This document shows, piece after piece, positions 43,092 through 52,398 of a stretch of DNA of 64,000 bases. Within the stretch, counting starts at the first letter, position 1; each line of letters opens with the position of its first letter. The notes beneath the pieces are model-generated. The model was not told the origin of the DNA, searched no databases, and worked only from the letters and a program-made list of their open reading frames with translations. Source of the stretch: Sphingopyxis sp. YF1 (GTDB lineage Bacteria; Pseudomonadota; Alphaproteobacteria; Sphingomonadales; Sphingomonadaceae); the NCBI RefSeq assembly GCF_022701295.1, contig NZ_CP033204.1:1984001-2048000 (forward strand). Reading direction: 5' to 3'. The translations under genes and the position numbers were made by a program.

Positions 43092-43958
43092 ATGCAACCG
43101 ACCCATAGCTATTCCGTCCCGCCGCGCCCCGACGCGAACGCCCCTGCCGTCGTCGACCCGGCGGGCGACGCGCGCTTTCGCGCGCAGGCGCAGGCGATGG
43201 GGCTCGACCCCGACGACCGCTGGGTCGGCGGCTACGTCCCCGTCGCCTGGAACGAGGTCCGCCACCTGCTCGCCGCCTACGCCGGCGACGTGACCGGTGC
43301 CGACCTGCTCGAATTCGGCTGCAACTATGCCGCAAGCTCGATCGTCGCCGCGGCGATGGGGGCGCGGGTCACCGCGATCGACGTCGACGCCGGCGCGATC
43401 GCCCTCGCCCGCCCCAACGCCGCACGCCACGGCTTCGGCGACCGCATCGCGCTGCACCACCTGCCCGATACGCGCGCCCTGCCCTTCGCCGACGCGAGCT
43501 TCGACATCATCCTGTGCATCAGCGTGCTCGAATATGTCGTCCCCGGCCATCTTCCCGCGGTGCTCGCCGAGATCGGCCGCGTACTCAAACCCGGCGGGCT
43601 GGTCATCGTCTCGGGCACCGCGAGCCGCCTCGCACCGCGCGAGGTGCATTCGGGCCGCTGGCTGGTCAATTACTGGCCGCGCGCGCTCGACCGGCTGTTC
43701 GGACGCCGCGAGCCGCCGCAACGCGGGGTCAACCCGCTGCCGATCCTCCGCGCCTTTCGCGGCTATACGAACCTCGACCGCGCCGACCGCGGCGCGCGCT
43801 GGTGCGCCGCCCGCGCCGCGATGGGCCAGCCCCCCGCCAGACTGCGCGCCGCGCGCACGATCGGCGGGCTGCTCGCCCCGTTCGGCCTGTCGATCGGCAT
43901 GGCGGGGTCGAGCTTCAGCGCGACATGGCGGAAGCCCGATGGAACGGGAGCGGTTTAG
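43092..43958 (+). CDS. Class I SAM-dependent methyltransferase
   Basis: A 288-residue methyltransferase. SAM motif I is [20 protein letters not shown], motif II is [16 protein letters not shown], and [12 protein letters not shown] plus [12 protein letters not shown] complete the Rossmann fold. It resembles UbiE/COQ5-type enzymes with an Arg-rich C-terminal extension. The start is uncertain: ATG 43053 would add 13 residues, with AAGG too close to it. It is a single rightward gene. Its stop overlaps the convergent E2 stop by 3 bp. Substrate unknown. Confidence 0.85.
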   Translation: MQPTHSYSVPPRPDANAPAVVDPAGDARFRAQAQAMGLDPDDRWVGGYVPVAWNEVRHLLAAYAGDVTGADLLEFGCNYAASSIVAAAMGARVTAIDVDAGAIALARPNAARHGFGDRIALHHLPDTRALPFADASFDIILCISVLEYVVPGHLPAVLAEIGRVLKPGGLVIVSGTASRLAPREVHSGRWLVNYWPRALDRLFGRREPPQRGVNPLPILRAFRGYTNLDRADRGARWCAARAAMGQPPARLRAARTIGGLLAPFGLSIGMAGSSFSATWRKPDGTGAV

Positions 43959-45271
43959 GCCACCAGCCCCAGCGGGCTTTCCACCAGTTCCTTGAAGGTC
44001 TTCATCAGCAGCGCGCCGTCGGCGCCGTCGATCGCGCGGTGGTCGAAGCTGCCGGTGGCGGTCATGACGGTCGCGACCGACAGGGCGTCGTCGACGATGT
44101 ACGGCCGCTTCTCGCCCGCGCCGATCGCCATGATCATCGCCTGCGGCGGGTTGATCACCGCGGTGAACTGCTTGATCCCCATCATCCCCATGTTCGAGAT
44201 GCTGGCGGTACCGCCCTGATATTCCTGCGGCTGGAGCTTCCCTTCCTTGGCGCGCGCCGCGAGTTCGGCCATTTCGGTCGAGATCTTCGACATCGACTTG
44301 CCGCCGGCGTCGGTGATGATTGGAGTGATCAGCCCGCCGGGGATGCTCACCGCGACCGAAATGTCGGCGCGCTGGTAGCGGCGCATCACGTCGCCGCCGA
44401 AGCTGACGTTGCACGCCGGCACGCGCTCGAGCGCGACCGCGAGCGCCTTGATCAGCATGTCGTTGACGCTGAGCTTGACGCCGCGCCCCTCGAGGCTGGC
44501 GTTGAGCTCGCCGCGCAATTTGAGCAGCGCGTCGAGGCGGATGTCGACCGTCAGGTAGATATGCGGCGCTTCCTGCATCGACTGGCTCAGGCGGCGCGCG
44601 ATCGTCTTGCGCATGCCGCTGAGCTTCTCGTCCTCGTGCGGGATACCGAAATCGGGGATCGGTCCGGCCGCGGCGGGCGCCGGAGCGGCCGCCGGTACGG
44701 CGGCGGTCGCGGCCGGAGCTGCAGCCGCAGCAGCGGGCGCGACCGCCGGGGCGCCCTCGAGGTCGTCCTTGACGATGCGGCCGCCGGGGCCGCTGCCCGT
44801 GATGGTCGACAGGTCGATGCCCATTTCGGCGGCGATCCGCTTGGCGAGCGGGCTCGCCTTGATGCGCTCGCCATCGTCCGTCGTCCCAGCGAAAGCTGGG
44901 ACCGCTGGCGTGGGTGCACTGACGGGAGCGGCCCCAGCTTTCGCTGGGGCGACGGTTTTGGCGGGCTCGGCCGCCCTGGGCGCTTCTTCCTTCACCGCCG
45001 GAGCCGCCTTCGCCGCGCCCGCGTCCTCATCCTCGCCCGCAATCACCGCGATCACGGTCCCGACCTTCACATTGTCGCTGCCCTCGGCGACGAGGATCTG
45101 GCTGATCACCCCCTCGTCGACCGCTTCGAACTCCATCGTCGCCTTGTCGGTCTCGATCTCGGCGAGCAGGTCGCCCGACTTCACCGTATCGCCCTCCTTG
45201 ACCAGCCACTTGGCGAGCGTGCCCTCTTCCATCGTCGGCGAAAGCGCGGGCATTTTGAGTTCGATCGGCAT
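43955..45271 (-). CDS. pdhC: Pyruvate dehydrogenase E2, dihydrolipoyl acetyltransferase
   Basis: A 438-residue E2. There is one lipoyl domain (1-80) with Lys43 in ETDKATMEF, an Ala/Pro linker, the E1/E3-binding domain at about 139-171 ([16 protein letters not shown]), a second Ala-rich linker, and the catalytic domain with DHRAIDG (His411/Asp415). Residues ~107-130 of the first linker are encoded by a palindromic repeat. The PDH E1 genes usually found upstream are not adjacent; a universal stress gene diverges instead. The pyruvate assignment rather than 2-oxoglutarate rests on the sequence start [16 protein letters not shown]. Confidence 0.93.
   Translation of the reverse strand: MPIELKMPALSPTMEEGTLAKWLVKEGDTVKSGDLLAEIETDKATMEFEAVDEGVISQILVAEGSDNVKVGTVIAVIAGEDEDAGAAKAAPAVKEEAPRAAEPAKTVAPAKAGAAPVSAPTPAVPAFAGTTDDGERIKASPLAKRIAAEMGIDLSTITGSGPGGRIVKDDLEGAPAVAPAAAAAAPAATAAVPAAAPAPAAAGPIPDFGIPHEDEKLSGMRKTIARRLSQSMQEAPHIYLTVDIRLDALLKLRGELNASLEGRGVKLSVNDMLIKALAVALERVPACNVSFGGDVMRRYQRADISVAVSIPGGLITPIITDAGGKSMSKISTEMAELAARAKEGKLQPQEYQGGTASISNMGMMGIKQFTAVINPPQAMIMAIGAGEKRPYIVDDALSVATVMTATGSFDHRAIDGADGALLMKTFKELVESPLGLVA
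44882..44953. repeat. Palindromic repeat embedded in frame in the E2 gene
   Basis: Two hairpins, CCCAGCGAAAGCTGGG (44885-44900) and GCCCCAGCTTTCGCTGGGGC (44931-44950), are inverted copies about 30 bp apart. Both lie in the first linker of E2 and keep the frame, encoding APAKAG and [13 protein letters not shown] peptides. Intergenic relatives are at 19743, 45905 and 61168, and a second coding copy is in rnr. Confidence 0.9.
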
Positions 45272-45427
45272 GAGTTTCCTTGTCCCGGATGACGTTAGGG
45301 CGGGCGCCCTGTTCCTTGCGTTCTCCTCGCCATAAGCGGTTGCGTGGTCAAGGTCCATCGGGCGAACTTGCGTTTCATACGAATGTGACGCACTCTCCAC
45401 CCGCAAAAAGCATAAGGGGTCGGGGGC

Positions 45428-45883
45428 ATGCGGACCTATCTGGTGGTGATCGACGACAGCCCGGAAGCGGCGCTGGCGCTGCGCTTCGCGGCGCGCCGCG
45501 CCGTGCGCACCGGCGGCGGGGTCGCGGTACTCGCGATCGTCCCGCCGCAGGATTTCGTCGCTTTCGGCGGCGTCCAGGCGACGATCGAGGCCGAGGCGCG
45601 CGAACATGCCGAAGAACTCGTCGCCGCGGCGGCCGCGACGATCGCGCAGGAGGGCAATGTCACCCCGCAGATCATGGTACGGACGGGCAAGCCCGCAGAA
45701 GTGGTGCGCGAAGTGATCGCGGGCGATGCCGAGATCGCGGCGCTGGTGCTCGCGACCGCGGCGTCGGGCGCGCCCGGACCGCTGGTTGCGCATTTCACCG
45801 GTCAGGATGCCGGCGGTCTGCCGTGCCCGGTGATGCTCGTGCCCGGCGGCATCGACATCGCGCGGCTCGACGCGCTGAGCTGA
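45428..45883 (+). CDS. Universal stress protein family
   Basis: A 151-residue UspA-type protein: [20 protein letters not shown] at the start, [10 protein letters not shown], and the C-terminal [20 protein letters not shown] and [14 protein letters not shown], which resembles the nucleotide-binding loop G2xG9xG(S/T) only partly, then [10 protein letters not shown]. It is a cytosolic stress protein, possibly ATP-binding. It diverges from the E2 gene across 156 bp and is followed by a palindromic repeat. Confidence 0.9.
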   Translation: MRTYLVVIDDSPEAALALRFAARRAVRTGGGVAVLAIVPPQDFVAFGGVQATIEAEAREHAEELVAAAAATIAQEGNVTPQIMVRTGKPAEVVREVIAGDAEIAALVLATAASGAPGPLVAHFTGQDAGGLPCPVMLVPGGIDIARLDALS

Positions 45884-45898
45884 AATCGCTTTCAAACC

Positions 45899-46001
45899 GT
45901 TCGTCATTGCGCCCCCGGCGAAAGCCGGGGGAAGCAATCCAGGGCGGTACTGCGCCGCCCCGGATTGCTTCGCCGCCTTCGGCTCCTCGCAATGACGAGG
46001 T
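45899..46001. repeat. Palindromic repeat between convergent genes
   Basis: A CCCCCGGCGAAAGCCGGGGG hairpin at about 45911-45930 is followed by GCAATCC and an inverted GGATTGC...CGCAATGACG half. The outer ends CGTCATTGCG and CGCAATGACG are complementary. It fills the gap between the stress-protein gene and the convergent membrane-protein gene. A close relative is at 61163-61258. Confidence 0.85.
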
Positions 46002-46002
46002 T

Positions 46003-46395
46003 TCAGACGGCGGCGACGCGCCCGCCCGCATCCGCGCCTTTCCATTCGACGATGGCGAAGGCGAGCACGGCGGCCGCCTGTGCCAGCACGACGACGAGGC
46101 CGAGACCGGTCATCGCAGCGCCGAAGGCCGCGACCACCCCCAGGCTCGCCGCCACCCAGCCGATATTGCCGAGCGCGATCAGCTTCATCAGCGCGGCGCC
46201 CGGCACCGCCTGCCGCGCCGCGAACAGCATCAGCAGCGCCGCGGCGAGGCAGATCCAGCCGCCGGTCGCGACGACGCCCGCGGGCAGGCCGAGCAGCGCG
46301 CCGACCGGCGCCGCGGCGAACAGGCCGAGGAGGAAGACGCCCGCACAGGTCGCGGCGTCGAGGATCAGGATGGTCTTGAGGTTGCGGATCGACAT
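46003..46395 (-). CDS. Small four-TM membrane protein
   Basis: A 130-residue, almost entirely hydrophobic protein with four TM segments (about 8-28, 38-58, 68-88 and 96-116). It has conserved-looking polar residues in the first helix ([14 protein letters not shown]) and ends [16 protein letters not shown] do not recognise a named family, though small SPW-like or DoxX-like proteins are similar in size. It is divergent from the XRE regulator at 46515 across 119 bp, and is the likeliest target of that regulator. Confidence 0.72.
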   Translation of the reverse strand: MSIRNLKTILILDAATCAGVFLLGLFAAAPVGALLGLPAGVVATGGWICLAAALLMLFAARQAVPGAALMKLIALGNIGWVAASLGVVAAFGAAMTGLGLVVVLAQAAAVLAFAIVEWKGADAGGRVAAV

Positions 46396-46514
46396 GATGG
46401 ATTCTCCTTTCGAACCCGGCCCAGGTGAACCCGTAATTGCAGCGCGTCGATTACGCCCGAGGTAATGGAAATGCCGAAAGCCGGCGTCTAGCCTGCACTG
46501 CGAAGGAGACGATG

Positions 46515-47303
46515 ATGCACGTCGCACCACTGGGCGAACAATTGCGCGAATGGCGCACGCGCCGCCGGATGAGCCAGATGGACCTCGCGCTCGACAGCGA
46601 GATTTCGACCCGCCATTTGAGCTTCATCGAGACCGGCCGCTCGAAACCGAGCGCGGCGATGCTCCAGCGGATCGCCGACTGCCTCGACGTTCCGCACCGC
46701 GCGCGCAACGCGCTGCTGCTCGCCGCCGGCTACGCCCCCGACTATCGTGAACGGCCGCTCGACAGCGCCGAAATGGCGGGAATGAAGGCGATCGTCGAAC
46801 ATATACTCCGCGGGCACGAACCCTATCCGGCACTCGCGGTCGACCGCCACTGGAACATGGTCGCGGCGAACGACGCGATCGCGATCCTGATCGAACAGGT
46901 GTCGCCTGCCCTGCTGGCGCCGCCCGTCAATGCGCTGCGCATCGCGCTTCACCCCGAAGGGCTCGCGCCGCAGATCGCCAATTACGGCCTCTGGCGCGCG
47001 CATATCCTCCACCGGCTCGACCTCCAGATCGAGGCGAGCGCCGACGCCGGACTCATCGCGCTGCGCGACGAGATCGCCGCCTACCCGGGGCCCGCGAACG
47101 ACAATGACGGCGCGGTGAGCAGCATCGCGGTGCCGCTCGTGCTCGACACGATCGCCGGGCGGATTTCCTTCGTGTCGACGGTGACGATCTTCGGCACCCC
47201 GGTCGACATCACGCTGTCGGAACTGGCGATCGAAGCCTTTTTCCCGGCGGATGCGGAGAGCGCGGCTTTGCTGGCGAGGCTGGCGGGGCTGGCGGGGAAG
47301 TAA
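46515..47303 (+). CDS. XRE family regulator with MmyB-like ligand domain
   Basis: A 262-residue regulator. The N-terminal HTH (LREWRTRRRMSQMDLALDSE, then ISTRHLSFIETGRSKPS) is of the XRE type. The C-terminal two thirds has VDRHWNMVAANDAIAILIEQ and resembles the MmyB-like PAS-fold ligand domain that binds fatty acids or other hydrophobic ligands. ATG 46515 is chosen because AAGGAG is 6 bp upstream; ATG 46512 is also possible. It faces the small membrane-protein gene, which it probably controls. Confidence 0.9.
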   Translation: MHVAPLGEQLREWRTRRRMSQMDLALDSEISTRHLSFIETGRSKPSAAMLQRIADCLDVPHRARNALLLAAGYAPDYRERPLDSAEMAGMKAIVEHILRGHEPYPALAVDRHWNMVAANDAIAILIEQVSPALLAPPVNALRIALHPEGLAPQIANYGLWRAHILHRLDLQIEASADAGLIALRDEIAAYPGPANDNDGAVSSIAVPLVLDTIAGRISFVSTVTIFGTPVDITLSELAIEAFFPADAESAALLARLAGLAGK

Positions 47304-47304
47304 T

Positions 47305-47444
47305 CTCCCCTCCCTGCAAGGGAGGGGTAGCGAGACTTGCCAGCTTGCTGGCTAGTCGCAGCTGGGGGTGGGTCGGCGACGTCACTACGGCACGGCTCGC
47401 TTCGCTCGCACCCACCCCCACCCCCTCCCTTTCAGGGAGGGGAG
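47305..47444. repeat. Intergenic inverted repeat between convergent genes
   Basis: CTCCCCTCCCTGCAAGGGAG at the left and CTCCCTTTCAGGGAGGGGAG at the right are hairpins and reverse complements of each other; GGGGGTGGGT and ACCCACCCCC pair inside. It fills the gap between the XRE and RNase R genes. Confidence 0.85.
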
Positions 47445-47445
47445 T

Positions 47446-49803
47446 TCAGCGCCGCTTGCCCTTGTGCTTGATATTCGCGGGCCGGCCGCGCTTGCCGACC
47501 ATATGCTTGCCCGCCTTGTCCTTCTTTGCCCCGTCGCGCCGCACCGGACGGTTGCGAAAGCCGCCCTCGGGCGCGTCGGGAAGCTCGAAGCGCAGCGCGC
47601 CGCTCACCGGATTTGCCTCCATCAGGCGAAGGTCGAGCCGCTGGCCGACGGTATAGCTCACCCGGCCATGCTCGCTGTCGAGCGAACGCGCCGCCTCGTC
47701 GTAGAAGAAGCGCTCGTTGCCCAATGTCGACACCGGGACCAGCCCGTCGCCGCCAAGCCCGTCGACCGTCGCGAAGAAGCCGAAGGGCTGCACCCCGGTG
47801 ATCCGCGCCGCGACGATCTCGCCGGTCTTGTTCGCGAGATACGCCGCGACATAGCGGTCGATCGTCTCGCGCTCGGCCTCCATCGCGCGGCGCTCGAGCG
47901 CGCTGATCGCCTCGCCGATGCGCGACAGCCCCTTGGCATCCGCCTCGCCCAGCCCGGTGCGCGCGGGAAGATCCTTCGCCTTTCCGGGCACTTCGAGCCG
48001 ATAGCCGTCGACGAGCGCGCGGTGGACGATCAGGTCGGCGTAGCGGCGGATCGGCGAGGTGAAATGCGCGTAGCTGCCGAGCGCGAGCCCGAAATGCCCC
48101 GCATTGGCGGGGCCGTAATAGGCCTGCGTCTGGCTGCGCAGGATCGCCTGCATGATCTCGGGCAGGCGGTCGTCCTCCGAAAAGCCGTCGATCAGGCGGT
48201 TGAACACCGCGGGCGTGATCACCTGCCCCAGCGCGAAGCTCTGGTCGAAGGTTTCGAGATATTCCTTGAGGCTGACGAGCTTCTCGCGGCTCGGCGGCTC
48301 GTGGATGCGGTACATCACCGGCGACTTCTTCGCCTCGAGCGCCTTCGCCGCCGCGACGTTCGCCGCGATCATATAATCCTCGATCAGCCGCATCGAATCG
48401 AGCCGCTCGCGGACGCGGATTTCGGCGATGCCCCCCGCTTCGTCGAGGATCACCTGCCGCTCGGGCAGGTCGAGGTCGAGCGGCGAACGCGCGGCGCGCG
48501 CCTTCGCGAGCAGCGCCCAGCAAGCCCAGAGATTCTGCAACGCGGGGATAATATCGTCATCCCAGCGCAAGCTGGGATCGCTGGCGTCCTGCCCGACCGC
48601 CTGCGGCCCCGGCTTTCGCCGGGGCGACGTGGATTTGTCATACGCCGCCTGCGCATGTTCATAGGCGATGTTCGCGCGCAGTCGCACCAGCGCGCGCGTG
48701 AAACGCCATGACGTCACCTTGCCGTGCCGGTCGATGACCAGATGGCACGCCATCGCCGCGCGATCCTCGCCGGCCTTCAGCGAACACACCCCCGCCGAGA
48801 GGGTTTCGGGCAGCATCGGCACGACGCGGTCGGGGAAATAGACGCTGTTGCCGCGCCGCCGCGCCTCGCGGTCGAGCGCGCCGTCGGGGCGGACATAGAA
48901 GCTGACGTCGGCGATCGCGACGATCGCCCTGAAACCACCCTTGTTGCCCGCATCCTCGTCGGGCGCCGCCCACACCGCATCGTCATGATCGCGCGCGTCG
49001 ATCGGGTCGATCGCGACGATCGGCAGGTCGCGCAGGTCCTCGCGGCCGTCGGGGGTCAGCGGCAGCTTCGCCCCCGTCTCGGCCTCGGCGAGCGTTTCGG
49101 CGCCGAAGACGTGCGGGATTTCGTGGCGCGCGATCGCGATCATGCTCAGCGCCTTGGGCGCGAAGGGGTCGCCGATGCGCTCGATCACCTTGGCCTTGGT
49201 CGCCGGGCCGCGCCCGGTCAGTTCGGCGCGGACGAGGTCGCCGATCGCCGCATCGCCCATGTCGCCGACCGCGAAGTCGAAACGCGCGCGCTTGTCGGCG
49301 GGGCGCAGCCAGGTCATCGGCTTGCCGCCCGGACCGGTGTCGGCGACGAGCACCCCGATCACCAGCTCGGCGCTCGACTGCAATGTCTTCATCGGATGCG
49401 CGACATGGCCGTTACCGCGCTCCTCGGTGCGCGCAAGAATGCGTTCGCCGACGCCGAGGGCACTGCGCCGCCCCTTCTCCATCACGCGCAGCCGCGGCGG
49501 CGGCCCCGCGCCCTCCCAGCGGTCGGGCACCGCCCACACGGCATCGCCCTCGATCGCCGCGACGCGCAGCACCGTGACGCGCGGCAATCCGCCATGCTTG
49601 TGGAACGCCCGCCCCGGGGCCATGTCGACCAGCCCCTCGTCGGTCATGTCCTTGAGCAGCGCCTTGAGCGCGATCTTCTCGGCGCCGTGCAGCCCGAAAT
49701 GCTTGGCGATCTCGCGCTTGCCGATCGCTCCGGGGCTGTCTGCGATAAAGCGCATGACCTGTTCGCGCGAGGGAAGACCGGGCTGCGGCTTGGGCTTTTT
49801 CAT
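47446..49803 (-). CDS. rnr: Ribonuclease R
   Basis: A 785-residue 3'-5' exoribonuclease of the RNB family. It has an N-terminal winged-helix region (SREQVMRFIADSPGAIGKRE), cold-shock domains, the RNB core with IDARDHDDAVWAAPD (metal-binding Asp residues) and RRYADLIVHRALV, an S1 domain (GEIVAARITGVQPFGFFATV), and a basic Lys-rich tail. A ~26-residue stretch at about 391-416 is encoded by a palindromic repeat inside the RNB domain, which is unusual for such a conserved enzyme. Its ATG overlaps the stop of the GxxExxY gene by 4 bp. Confidence 0.95.
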   Translation of the reverse strand: MKKPKPQPGLPSREQVMRFIADSPGAIGKREIAKHFGLHGAEKIALKALLKDMTDEGLVDMAPGRAFHKHGGLPRVTVLRVAAIEGDAVWAVPDRWEGAGPPPRLRVMEKGRRSALGVGERILARTEERGNGHVAHPMKTLQSSAELVIGVLVADTGPGGKPMTWLRPADKRARFDFAVGDMGDAAIGDLVRAELTGRGPATKAKVIERIGDPFAPKALSMIAIARHEIPHVFGAETLAEAETGAKLPLTPDGREDLRDLPIVAIDPIDARDHDDAVWAAPDEDAGNKGGFRAIVAIADVSFYVRPDGALDREARRRGNSVYFPDRVVPMLPETLSAGVCSLKAGEDRAAMACHLVIDRHGKVTSWRFTRALVRLRANIAYEHAQAAYDKSTSPRRKPGPQAVGQDASDPSLRWDDDIIPALQNLWACWALLAKARAARSPLDLDLPERQVILDEAGGIAEIRVRERLDSMRLIEDYMIAANVAAAKALEAKKSPVMYRIHEPPSREKLVSLKEYLETFDQSFALGQVITPAVFNRLIDGFSEDDRLPEIMQAILRSQTQAYYGPANAGHFGLALGSYAHFTSPIRRYADLIVHRALVDGYRLEVPGKAKDLPARTGLGEADAKGLSRIGEAISALERRAMEAERETIDRYVAAYLANKTGEIVAARITGVQPFGFFATVDGLGGDGLVPVSTLGNERFFYDEAARSLDSEHGRVSYTVGQRLDLRLMEANPVSGALRFELPDAPEGGFRNRPVRRDGAKKDKAGKHMVGKRGRPANIKHKGKRR
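48555..48630. repeat. Palindromic repeat embedded in frame in rnr
   Basis: CCCAGCGCAAGCTGGG (48561-48576) and GCCCCGGCTTTCGCCGGGGC (48606-48625) are hairpins in inverted arrangement, of the same family as the copy in E2. The frame is kept; the encoded peptide includes STSPRRKPGPQ and DPSLRWDDDIIPA. Confidence 0.9.
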
Positions 49804-50228
49804 CGGGTGTCGCCAAATTTGTTCGCACGAAGACGCGAAGACACGAAGAGGCTCGGGTCATTCAGCAGCCGCCGGACGCCGTCTTTGCAGGTGGGAGTTC
49901 CGAAGTTCATAACAAATCCGTGGGTCAAGCCCATCAAACGCAAATAGGTCACAACCTGCTTCGCGTGAACAGGCAGCGTTGCCTCGGTCGATTTCAGTTC
50001 GATGATGAGGCGATCTTCAACGAGCAGATCGGGGCGAAAGGCGCTCGATATCACCACGCCGTCATAAAGAAGATCGATCGGCATTTTCCGATCGACTTTC
50101 AAACCCGTCGCCTCAAGCTTCGCGGCGAGCATGATTTCATAGGCAGATTCCAGCAATCCGGGGCCTATGTCCTTGTGAAGCTTGAAACCCGCATCGACCA
50201 CGATGGAGCAGAGCTGTTCAATGTCCAT
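49800..50228 (-). CDS. GxxExxY protein with PD-(D/E)xK-like motif
   Basis: A 142-residue member of the GxxExxY family, named for GLLESAY (Gly24, Glu27, Tyr30). It also carries a PD-(D/E)xK-like nuclease core, FRPDLLVEDRLIIELKS, with Asp67, Glu77 and Lys79. The family is widespread and functionally unknown; nuclease activity is inferred only from the core. GC is visibly lower than in its neighbours, which hints at a different origin. The stop overlaps the rnr start (ATGA), so the two may be translationally coupled. Confidence 0.86.
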   Translation of the reverse strand: MDIEQLCSIVVDAGFKLHKDIGPGLLESAYEIMLAAKLEATGLKVDRKMPIDLLYDGVVISSAFRPDLLVEDRLIIELKSTEATLPVHAKQVVTYLRLMGLTHGFVMNFGTPTCKDGVRRLLNDPSLFVSSRLRANKFGDTR

Positions 50229-50289
50229 GCCCCGCCCCCTTCGTGCCTTTGTGTCTTCGTGCGAACCCTTGTCCTTCGCGACCTCGATA

Positions 50290-51816
50290 TCAATAGGTGC
50301 GCCCCACCAGAACCCGTTCGACCGCCGGCTCGCCGGTAAAGATACAGGCGCCGTCGGCCGGCGCCGCGTCGAGCGGCGTGTTGCGCATCGTCAGCTTGAG
50401 CGCCTTCAACTGCTCGACGATGCCGTCGAGCACCGCACCCGTCGGGCGCGACCATTGCACCTCGGCCCAGCCCACGAACTTGTCGTCGCCCGAAAAATGC
50501 GCTTTTAAATCAGTGATATCGCGACTGATGTTCGCATCGAGCCGCGCTTTGGCTTCGGCGTAGAGACTGGCCTGAATCGCCTCGAGCATCGCCACCGCGT
50601 CCGCGACGAAATCGTCCTTCGCGACAAACGCCGTGTCGAGCTTGCCATTCTCCTGATACAGCCGGTCGCGGCGGATCACCGCGACATTGCCGCCCGCGAC
50701 GTCGCGCGGACCGATCTCGACGATCACCGGAGCGCCCTTCTTGACCCAGCCCCAGCGCTTGGTCTGCGCCTTCGCGCCGCTCGTATCGAGCAGCACGCGC
50801 ACCGGTTCACGGAACGCGTCAAGCGCCTTCAACTGCGCTTCGAGGTCGCGGCAATAATCGAGGATCGCGACATCCTCGTCATTGTCGCGCAGCATCGGCA
50901 CGATCACGATCTGGTGCGGCGCGATGCGCGGCGGACAGCGGAGGCCATCGTCGTCGCCATGCGTCATGATGACGCCGCCGATCATGCGCGTCGAGGTGCC
51001 CCAGCTCGTCGTGTGGCACAGGCTGTGGCCGCCCTCCTTGTCCTGGTAGCGGATATTCGCGGCCTCGGCGAAGCCGGTGCCCAGATAATGCGAGGTGCCC
51101 GCCTGCAGCGCCTTGCCGTCCTGCATCATCGCCTCGATCGAATAGGTCGCGACCGCGCCCGGAAAGCGCTCGTTCTCGGGCTTTTCTCCGGCGACGACGG
51201 GCATCGCCAGCACATCCTCGGCAAAGGCGCGGTACATTTCGAGCGCGCGCAGCGTCTCGGCCATCGCATCCTGCTTGTCGGCGTGCGCAGTATGGCCTTC
51301 CTGCCACAGGAATTCGCTCGTGCGCAGGAACATGCGCGTGCGCATTTCCCAGCGCACGACGTTCGCCCACTGGTTGACCTTGAGCGGCAGGTCGCGCCAG
51401 CTCTGGACCCAGCGGCTCATCGCATTGCCGATCACCGTCTCCGACGTCGGGCGGACGATCAGCGGCTCCTCGAGCTTCGCCTCGGGATCGGGGACCAGCT
51501 TGCCCTTGCCGTCCCCGATCAGGCGATGGTGGGTGACGACCGCCATTTCCTTTGCAAAACCATCAACATGATCAGCTTCCTTCTCAAAGAAGCTCAAGGG
51601 GATGAAGAGCGGGAAATAGGCGTTCTGGACCCCCGCATCCTTGATCGCGGCATCCATCACCTTCTGGATGCGTTCCCAGATGCCATAGCCCCACGGCTTG
51701 ATCACCATGCAGCCGCGCACGCCCGATTCCTCGGCGAGATCGGCTTCGGCAATGACATCCTGATACCAGGCCGCGAAGTCGGCCTGACGGGTTACGCTGA
51801 GCGCATGTTTGACCAT
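50290..51816 (-). CDS. proS: Prolyl-tRNA synthetase, archaeal/eukaryotic type (type 3)
   Basis: A 508-residue class II synthetase. Motif 1 region WGYGIWERIQKVMDAAIKD, motif 2 WEMRTRMFLRTSEFLWQEGH, and motif 3 with DDDGLRCPPRIAPHQIVIVP are clear. It lacks the ~180-residue INS editing domain of E. coli ProRS and ends with a C-terminal Tyr (VLVGRTY), a feature of the archaeal/eukaryotic-type group, in which the terminal carboxylate approaches the active site. Alphaproteobacteria more often have the short bacterial type, so this lineage is notable. It is a single leftward gene. Confidence 0.93.
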   Translation of the reverse strand: MVKHALSVTRQADFAAWYQDVIAEADLAEESGVRGCMVIKPWGYGIWERIQKVMDAAIKDAGVQNAYFPLFIPLSFFEKEADHVDGFAKEMAVVTHHRLIGDGKGKLVPDPEAKLEEPLIVRPTSETVIGNAMSRWVQSWRDLPLKVNQWANVVRWEMRTRMFLRTSEFLWQEGHTAHADKQDAMAETLRALEMYRAFAEDVLAMPVVAGEKPENERFPGAVATYSIEAMMQDGKALQAGTSHYLGTGFAEAANIRYQDKEGGHSLCHTTSWGTSTRMIGGVIMTHGDDDGLRCPPRIAPHQIVIVPMLRDNDEDVAILDYCRDLEAQLKALDAFREPVRVLLDTSGAKAQTKRWGWVKKGAPVIVEIGPRDVAGGNVAVIRRDRLYQENGKLDTAFVAKDDFVADAVAMLEAIQASLYAEAKARLDANISRDITDLKAHFSGDDKFVGWAEVQWSRPTGAVLDGIVEQLKALKLTMRNTPLDAAPADGACIFTGEPAVERVLVGRTY

Positions 51817-51858
51817 GATTTTCGTGTTTTCCGTCGCTGCGGGCGGGAGAAGCCCTGA

Positions 51859-52398
51859 CTATTTCTTCCTGGCGAGTTCGGCCTTGAGTTCGGCCACTTC
51901 GGCCTTGAGCGCGGCGATCTCGGCGTCCTTGGCCTTGCCGGTGCCGACGCCTGGCATGAAGGCGCCCGCCGCCTGCTGGAACATCTCGAGGTTGCGGCGC
52001 GTCAGTTCGGCGAGCGGGTTCGCTCCCAGCGCGCCCTCGAACGCGGCGCGCACGTCCTGCTGGTTCTTGCGGAAACTCGCCATCGACGCTTCCAGATATT
52101 GCGGCACCATCGCCTGCATCTTGTCGCCGTAGAGCCCGATCAGCTGGCGCAGGAAGGGCACGGGCAGCAGCGTCTCGCCGCGCGTCTCGGTGTCCATGAT
52201 GATCTGCGTCAGCACATTGTGTGTAATGTCGTCACCGCTCTTGGCATCAACAACCCGAAACTCCCGCCCCTCGCGCACCATCGCGCCCAGATCCTCGAGC
52301 GTGATGTAGCAGCTGCGCTCGGTGTCGTAGAGCCGCCGGTTCGCATATTTCTTAATCGTGACGACGCCGTCGTCGGCCGGCGCCTTGGGCTTGGCCAT
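51859..52398 (-). CDS. phaR: Polyhydroxyalkanoate synthesis repressor
   Basis: A 179-residue PhaR. The N-terminal DNA-binding domain has the signature IKKYANRRLYDTERSCYITL, followed by DITHNVLTQIIMDTETRG and, in the C half, phasin-like helices ending in an acidic/Ala coiled coil (DAEIAALKAEVAELKAELAR). PhaR represses phasin and itself and is released when it binds PHB granules. The rest of the pha genes are not in the window. Confidence 0.94.
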   Translation of the reverse strand: MAKPKAPADDGVVTIKKYANRRLYDTERSCYITLEDLGAMVREGREFRVVDAKSGDDITHNVLTQIIMDTETRGETLLPVPFLRQLIGLYGDKMQAMVPQYLEASMASFRKNQQDVRAAFEGALGANPLAELTRRNLEMFQQAAGAFMPGVGTGKAKDAEIAALKAEVAELKAELARKK

